Shown: in pieces, positions 13,757-17,301 of the stretch
Layout: every line of letters starts with the position of its first letter
How positions within the stretch are numbered: the stretch's first letter is position 1
NCBI GenBank assembly: GCA_030039005.1
Contig: JASHQT010000097.1
Coordinates: 1 to 17,301 of the forward strand
Direction of reading: 5' to 3'
DNA from: Bryobacteraceae bacterium
GTDB lineage: Bacteria; Acidobacteriota; Terriglobia; Bryobacterales; Bryobacteraceae
Length of the DNA: 17,301 nt
Made by a program: the position numbers and the translations under genes
Notes under the pieces: generated by a model
Database searches by the model: none
What the model saw: the letters and a program-made list of their open reading frames with translations, nothing else
What the model was told of the DNA's origin: nothing

Positions 13757-14119
13757 ATGCCCAAAACGATCCTCACGGTGGACGATTCGGCGAGCGTGCG
13801 GCAGATGGTGAAGTTCACGCTCAGCGAGGCCGGATATGCGGTGATTGAGGCCGTGGACGGCGCAGACGCCCTGGTGAAGCTGGCGAGCCCGGTGAACCTA
13901 GTGATCACGGACCTGAACATGCCGAATCTGGACGGCATTGGTCTCATCCGCAGCGTGCGCGCCAACCCAGCCTGCAAGGGGCTTCCGATCCTCATGTTGA
14001 CCACCGAAAGCCAGGAAGCGCGCAAGCAGGAGGGCAAGGCGGCCGGGGCGACGGGCTGGATTGTGAAGCCCTTCACGCCGCAGCAGCTCCTAGCGGTGGT
14101 CAAACGCGTACTGGGGTGA
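13757..14119 (+). CDS. cheY: CheY-type single-domain response regulator
   Basis: 120 residues, receiver domain only. Acidic pocket Asp9-Asp10 in LTVDDSASVRQ, phospho-acceptor Asp52 in ITDLNMPNLDG, switch Thr82 in ILMLTTES, Lys104 in WIVKPFTPQQL. ATG 13757 is 4 bp after the STAS stop with GAGGG upstream. CheA upstream of it in the pathway is encoded 22 bp downstream. By family CheY-P carries the signal to the flagellar motor, or to another output such as pili. The divergent gene with a CheZ-like motif is a candidate phosphatase. No DNA-binding or effector domain is attached. Confidence 0.95.
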   Translation: MPKTILTVDDSASVRQMVKFTLSEAGYAVIEAVDGADALVKLASPVNLVITDLNMPNLDGIGLIRSVRANPACKGLPILMLTTESQEARKQEGKAAGATGWIVKPFTPQQLLAVVKRVLG

Positions 14120-14141
14120 TGAGGGAGGCGCTCGAGGGAAT

Positions 14142-16175
14142 ATGACCGACCAGTACCGGCAGGCCTTTCAGGAAGAAGCGCACGAGCTGCTGGCGGAATT
14201 GGAATCGGCGCTGCTCGCCCTCGATGGGGACCGCGCCAACCTGGACATCGTCGGGCGCGCCTTTCGGGCCTTGCACACCATCAAGGGGTCGGGCGCCATG
14301 TTCGGCTTCGACGCTTTGGCCGCCTTCACGCATCATCTGGAAAACGCCTTCGATCAACTGCGTAGTGGGCGCTTGGCGGTGACCGCGGAGCTGATTGCGC
14401 TCGCGCTCAGATCGAGCGATCAGATCAAAGCCATGCTCGAGGAGGCCGCGGGCTCGGGCGTGGTCGATCCCAGCCGTACCGAAGAGATTCTCGCCGCGCT
14501 GCAGGCCCTAACTGGTGGAATCACCGCGGCGCCCCGGGGCTTGCGCGGGGAGGCTTCGGCGGCCCGAGCCCCCGCCGCCGGCTGGGAGCCAGGGGCGTTG
14601 CGGGAGGGCGCGGGGCCGGCGCGCGAGTGGCGCATTCACTTCCGGCCGGGCCACGACATTCTGGCCAACGGAACCAATCCGCTGTTGCTGTTGGCGGAAT
14701 TGCGCGCGCTGGGGAAGCTCGAGGCGCGCGTGGACACCGTGGAAGTACCCGCCCTGGCCGATCTGGATGCCGAGTGCTGTTACCTGGCTTGGGATCTGGC
14801 GCTGCGTACTGCGGCGCCACGGGAGGCGATTCGCGACGTATTCATCTTTGTCGAGGACTCCTGCGAGATCGCCATCGAAGCGGTGGCCGAAGCGGCGCCT
14901 CGCCCGGCACCGGCGCCCAGGCGGCCGCCCGCAGCAACGGGCTCGGGAGCCTCGAAATCCCTGCGGGTCTCTGCCGATAAGCTGGATCAACTGATCAATC
15001 TGGTCGGCGAACTGGTCACCGTGCAGGCGCGGCTGAGCGAGGCCTCCGCGCGCGCCGAGGACGCGGATATCCAGGAAATCGCCGAAGTGGTGGAGCGTCT
15101 GACTTCGGCGCTGCGCGAAAACTCGATGAGCATCCGCATGCTGCCGCTCAGGACCACTTTCGAGCGCTTCCACCGGCTGGTGCACGACCTGGGCGCGGAG
15201 CTGGAAAAAGACGTGGAGCTGGCCATCGAAGGCGCCGACACCGAGCTCGATAAAACGGTGATCGATCAGTTAAATGACCCGCTGGTGCATTTGATCCGCA
15301 ACAGCATGGACCACGGTATCGAAAGCCGCGAAGCACGGCGGCAGGCCGGCAAGCCAGCGCGGGCGAGAATCGAGCTGCGGGCGCAGCATTCCGGCGCGCA
15401 CGTCCTGATCCGGGTGTCCGACGACGGCCGCGGTCTGGATGCCGAAGCGGTGCGCACGCGCGCCGCCGAGCGCGGGCTGATCGAACCCAACGCGCGGCTT
15501 TCCGAGGCGGAGATTTTCGCTTTGATTCTGGAGCCCGGCTTCTCCACCGCGCGGCAGGTGACCGATCTATCCGGCCGCGGCGTGGGACTGGACGTGGTGC
15601 GGCGCAGCGTGGAAGCGCTGCACGGATCGGTGGAGCTCGCCAGCCGCCCCGGCGCGGGCCTGGCCGTGACGCTGCGGCTGCCGTTGACGCTCGCCATCAT
15701 CGACGGCCTGCTGGTGCGCGTGGGTGACGCACACTTCGTGCTGCCGCTGGCCAACAGCCTGGAGTGCGTGGAGCTGACGCGCGAGGACGCCGAGCGGGCG
15801 CATGGGAATCGCCTGGCGCACGTGCGCGGCGCGCTGATTCCCTATATCCGGCTCAGCGAGTATTTCGGGATGCCGGCCAAAGCCCGGGAGCGCGAGCAGA
15901 TCATGCTGGTCGAAACCGAGTATGGCCGCTACGGCTTCGTGGTGGACGAAGTGTTGGGCGATCACCAGACGGTAATCAAGAATCTGGGCCACACCTACCG
16001 CCATGTGCCGGAGATTTCCGGCGCCACGATTCTGGGCAATGGGGCGGTGGCCTTGATCGTCGACCCGCACCGGGTGGTGCAGAACGCAATGCAGGGCGCC
16101 GGGCAAAGCGCACGGCGGCACGGGCCCGCGATGCGCGAGGGCGAATGGCGTCCGCTAGAAGGGAACGCGGCATGA
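14142..16175 (+). CDS. cheA: Chemotaxis sensor histidine kinase CheA
   Basis: 677 residues with GAGGGA just upstream of ATG 14142. P1 HPt domain about 1-105, phosphorylated His45 in RALHTIKGSGAMFGF. About 161-248 is a P2-like domain (WRIHFRPGHDILANGTNPLLLLAELRALG...) flanked by Ala/Pro/Gly-rich linkers (126-160, 249-272). P3 dimerisation about 273-345 (SADKLDQLINLVGELV). P4 kinase about 345-512: N box LIRNSMDHGIE (384-394), G1 DDGRGL (427-432), G2 GRGVGLDVV (478-486). P5 CheW-like about 512-645. It autophosphorylates and passes phosphate from His45 to CheY (preceding gene). No CheW gene is seen in the window. The stop overlaps the mcp start (ATGA at 16172-16175). Confidence 0.95.
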   Translation: MTDQYRQAFQEEAHELLAELESALLALDGDRANLDIVGRAFRALHTIKGSGAMFGFDALAAFTHHLENAFDQLRSGRLAVTAELIALALRSSDQIKAMLEEAAGSGVVDPSRTEEILAALQALTGGITAAPRGLRGEASAARAPAAGWEPGALREGAGPAREWRIHFRPGHDILANGTNPLLLLAELRALGKLEARVDTVEVPALADLDAECCYLAWDLALRTAAPREAIRDVFIFVEDSCEIAIEAVAEAAPRPAPAPRRPPAATGSGASKSLRVSADKLDQLINLVGELVTVQARLSEASARAEDADIQEIAEVVERLTSALRENSMSIRMLPLRTTFERFHRLVHDLGAELEKDVELAIEGADTELDKTVIDQLNDPLVHLIRNSMDHGIESREARRQAGKPARARIELRAQHSGAHVLIRVSDDGRGLDAEAVRTRAAERGLIEPNARLSEAEIFALILEPGFSTARQVTDLSGRGVGLDVVRRSVEALHGSVELASRPGAGLAVTLRLPLTLAIIDGLLVRVGDAHFVLPLANSLECVELTREDAERAHGNRLAHVRGALIPYIRLSEYFGMPAKAREREQIMLVETEYGRYGFVVDEVLGDHQTVIKNLGHTYRHVPEISGATILGNGAVALIVDPHRVVQNAMQGAGQSARRHGPAMREGEWRPLEGNAA

Positions 16176-17301
16176 AGTGGTTTCAAAACATGACCATCAA
16201 GGCCAAGCTGCCGTTCGCTTTCGCACTGGCTGCGGCGATCGCCGCGCTGGTGGGTCTCATCGGGCTGGCCAAAGTGCGTGAGATGAAGAAGGGTGGGGCA
16301 GAGTTGTACGCGGAGCGTCTGCTCTCCATTCAAGATCTGGCCTATGCCAACTTTGCCTATCTCACAGCCCGCGTCGATATGCGGGATCTGTTGATTTCCA
16401 AGGAGGACGTAAAACGCCGCGCCGCCGCGGTCAGCATCGAGGAGGAAACCGAGAACACCGAACGCTACATGGAGGCCTATGGCAAGAAGGCTCTCGGCAA
16501 AAACGAGCAGGACACGCTGTTCAAGTTCCGCGCGGCTTTCGCGCGTTACCAGCAATTGCGCGCACCGGCCATTGAACTGGCGCTCGCGGGCCAGACCGAG
16601 AAGGCCTGGGCCATCGATCAGGGCGAAATGCACGCGGTCGGCGTGGAGGCGCGCAATGACCTGCGGAGTCTCATCGATCGCAACGCGGAGCTGGCGGGCG
16701 AGGAGGAGTGGCGCAGCCAAGCACAGGCCTCCTCGGCCCAGGTCCAGATCGGGCTGTGCATGGCGCTTGGAATCCTGGTGGCGCTGGGGTTCGGGGTATG
16801 GATTGCGCGGGTGATCGGCCGGCCGCTCGCGGTCATGCAGGAGGCGGCCGCGAAGCTCGCCACGGGCGATGTGGAGGTAGAGGTTGAACTCGATACCGGG
16901 GACGAATTGGGGGCGCTGGCGCGATCCTTGCGCGCGATGATTGCGGGCGTTCGCGAGCAGACCGCGGTGGCGGCGAGAATCGCCACGGGCGACCTGACGG
17001 TCGCGATCCAGGAGCGCAGCGGCCAGGACAAGCTGATGCAGGCCTTGGCTCAGATGGTCGCAAGCCTGACGCGGACCGTAAACGATGTCCGTAGCATTGC
17101 CGGGGAAGTGGCGTCGGCGAGCCAGGCCATCAGCACCGCCTCGGTGCAGGTATCCAACGGAGCGAGCGCGCAGGCGGCGTCGGCCGAGGAGGCGTCGAGC
17201 TCGATGGAGGAGATGGGCTCGAACATCAAGCAGAACGCCGACAATGCGCAGCAGACCGATAAGATCGCGACCAAATCGGCCAAAGACGCGCAAGAGAGCG
17301 G
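16172..17301 (+). CDS. Transmembrane methyl-accepting chemotaxis protein (partial, C-terminus outside window)
   Basis: ATG 16172 overlaps the cheA stop. The frame stays open to the window end (376 full codons). Topology: TM1 about 14-34, a periplasmic helical region of about 155 residues (about 36-190; four-helix-bundle MCP sensor type), TM2 about 192-213, HAMP about 213-265 with GRPL and LATGDVEVEVELDTGDELGALARS, then a second HAMP-like stretch (ARIATGDLTVAI...LMQALAQMV, about 268-300), then the start of the signalling coiled coil (SASQAISTASVQVSNGASAQAASAEEASSSMEEM). The conserved hairpin tip that binds CheW/CheA, and any C-terminal CheR pentapeptide, lie beyond the edge. The ligand is unknown. 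It is the receptor of this operon's CheA by context. Confidence 0.92.
   Translation, partial: MKWFQNMTIKAKLPFAFALAAAIAALVGLIGLAKVREMKKGGAELYAERLLSIQDLAYANFAYLTARVDMRDLLISKEDVKRRAAAVSIEEETENTERYMEAYGKKALGKNEQDTLFKFRAAFARYQQLRAPAIELALAGQTEKAWAIDQGEMHAVGVEARNDLRSLIDRNAELAGEEEWRSQAQASSAQVQIGLCMALGILVALGFGVWIARVIGRPLAVMQEAAAKLATGDVEVEVELDTGDELGALARSLRAMIAGVREQTAVAARIATGDLTVAIQERSGQDKLMQALAQMVASLTRTVNDVRSIAGEVASASQAISTASVQVSNGASAQAASAEEASSSMEEMGSNIKQNADNAQQTDKIATKSAKDAQES

Noticed and set aside
15995..17293. 432-codon open frame on the minus strand at the right end
   Set aside because: It lies opposite cheA and the MCP, whose motifs are clear; the translation is Arg/His/Leu-rich with no domain.
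1..17301. CRISPR array, defence island, prophage or transposon as the 'exciting system'
   Set aside because: No regularly spaced repeats, no cas, nuclease, integrase or transposase motif in any frame I read.

Overview
The window is GC-rich bacterial DNA with no rRNA, tRNA, CRISPR array, transposase or phage gene that I can see. Tad-type pseudopilins, two PEP-CTERM exosortase substrates, a periplasmic Do-type protease, a one-heme periplasmic protein and an Ada-AlkA fusion next to Ogt together suggest a soil-type Gram-negative, most likely Acidobacteriota (Bryobacter/Solibacter-like). That assignment is inference from gene content, not from a marker gene.

Left end (1-1742, minus strand): three tightly packed TadE/TadG-like genes, the last cut by the window edge, make the tail of a Flp/Tad pilus operon. 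Then 1900-3519 (minus) encodes an HtrA/DegP/MucD serine protease with an ECF-sigma-like promoter just upstream.

Middle left (3560-7183): a reshuffled stretch. One intact PEP-CTERM protein gene (minus) is followed by a frameshifted remnant of a second PEP-CTERM C-terminus, a second copy of the ~100 bp sequence that lies beyond the intact gene, and a frameshifted copy of the 3' end of the downstream heme-protein gene. An intact PEP-CTERM gene on the plus strand sits between the broken and intact heme-protein 3' ends, its stop codon overlapping the stop codon of the intact gene. This looks like repeated local duplication, decay and probably gene conversion.

Middle right (7264-10838, plus): alkylation repair (Ada-AlkA fusion overlapping Ogt), then a cysteine-free Rrf2 regulator whose stop codon overlaps the start of cysK, which suggests a CymR-like cysteine regulatory pair.

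Right end (11098-17301): a chemosensory locus. PilZ, STAS, CheY, CheA and a transmembrane MCP are packed on the plus strand with ATGA overlaps or short gaps. Divergent from them, with starts about 25 bp apart, is a 645-residue soluble MCP-like protein that carries a CheZ-like D-x-x-x-Q motif, a Pro/Ala linker and a short acidic-hydrophobic C-terminal tail. I propose it is the CheY-P phosphatase, or a combined scaffold and phosphatase, of this pathway. No CheW, CheR or CheB gene is inside the window. This is the most interesting candidate for an undescribed system here.
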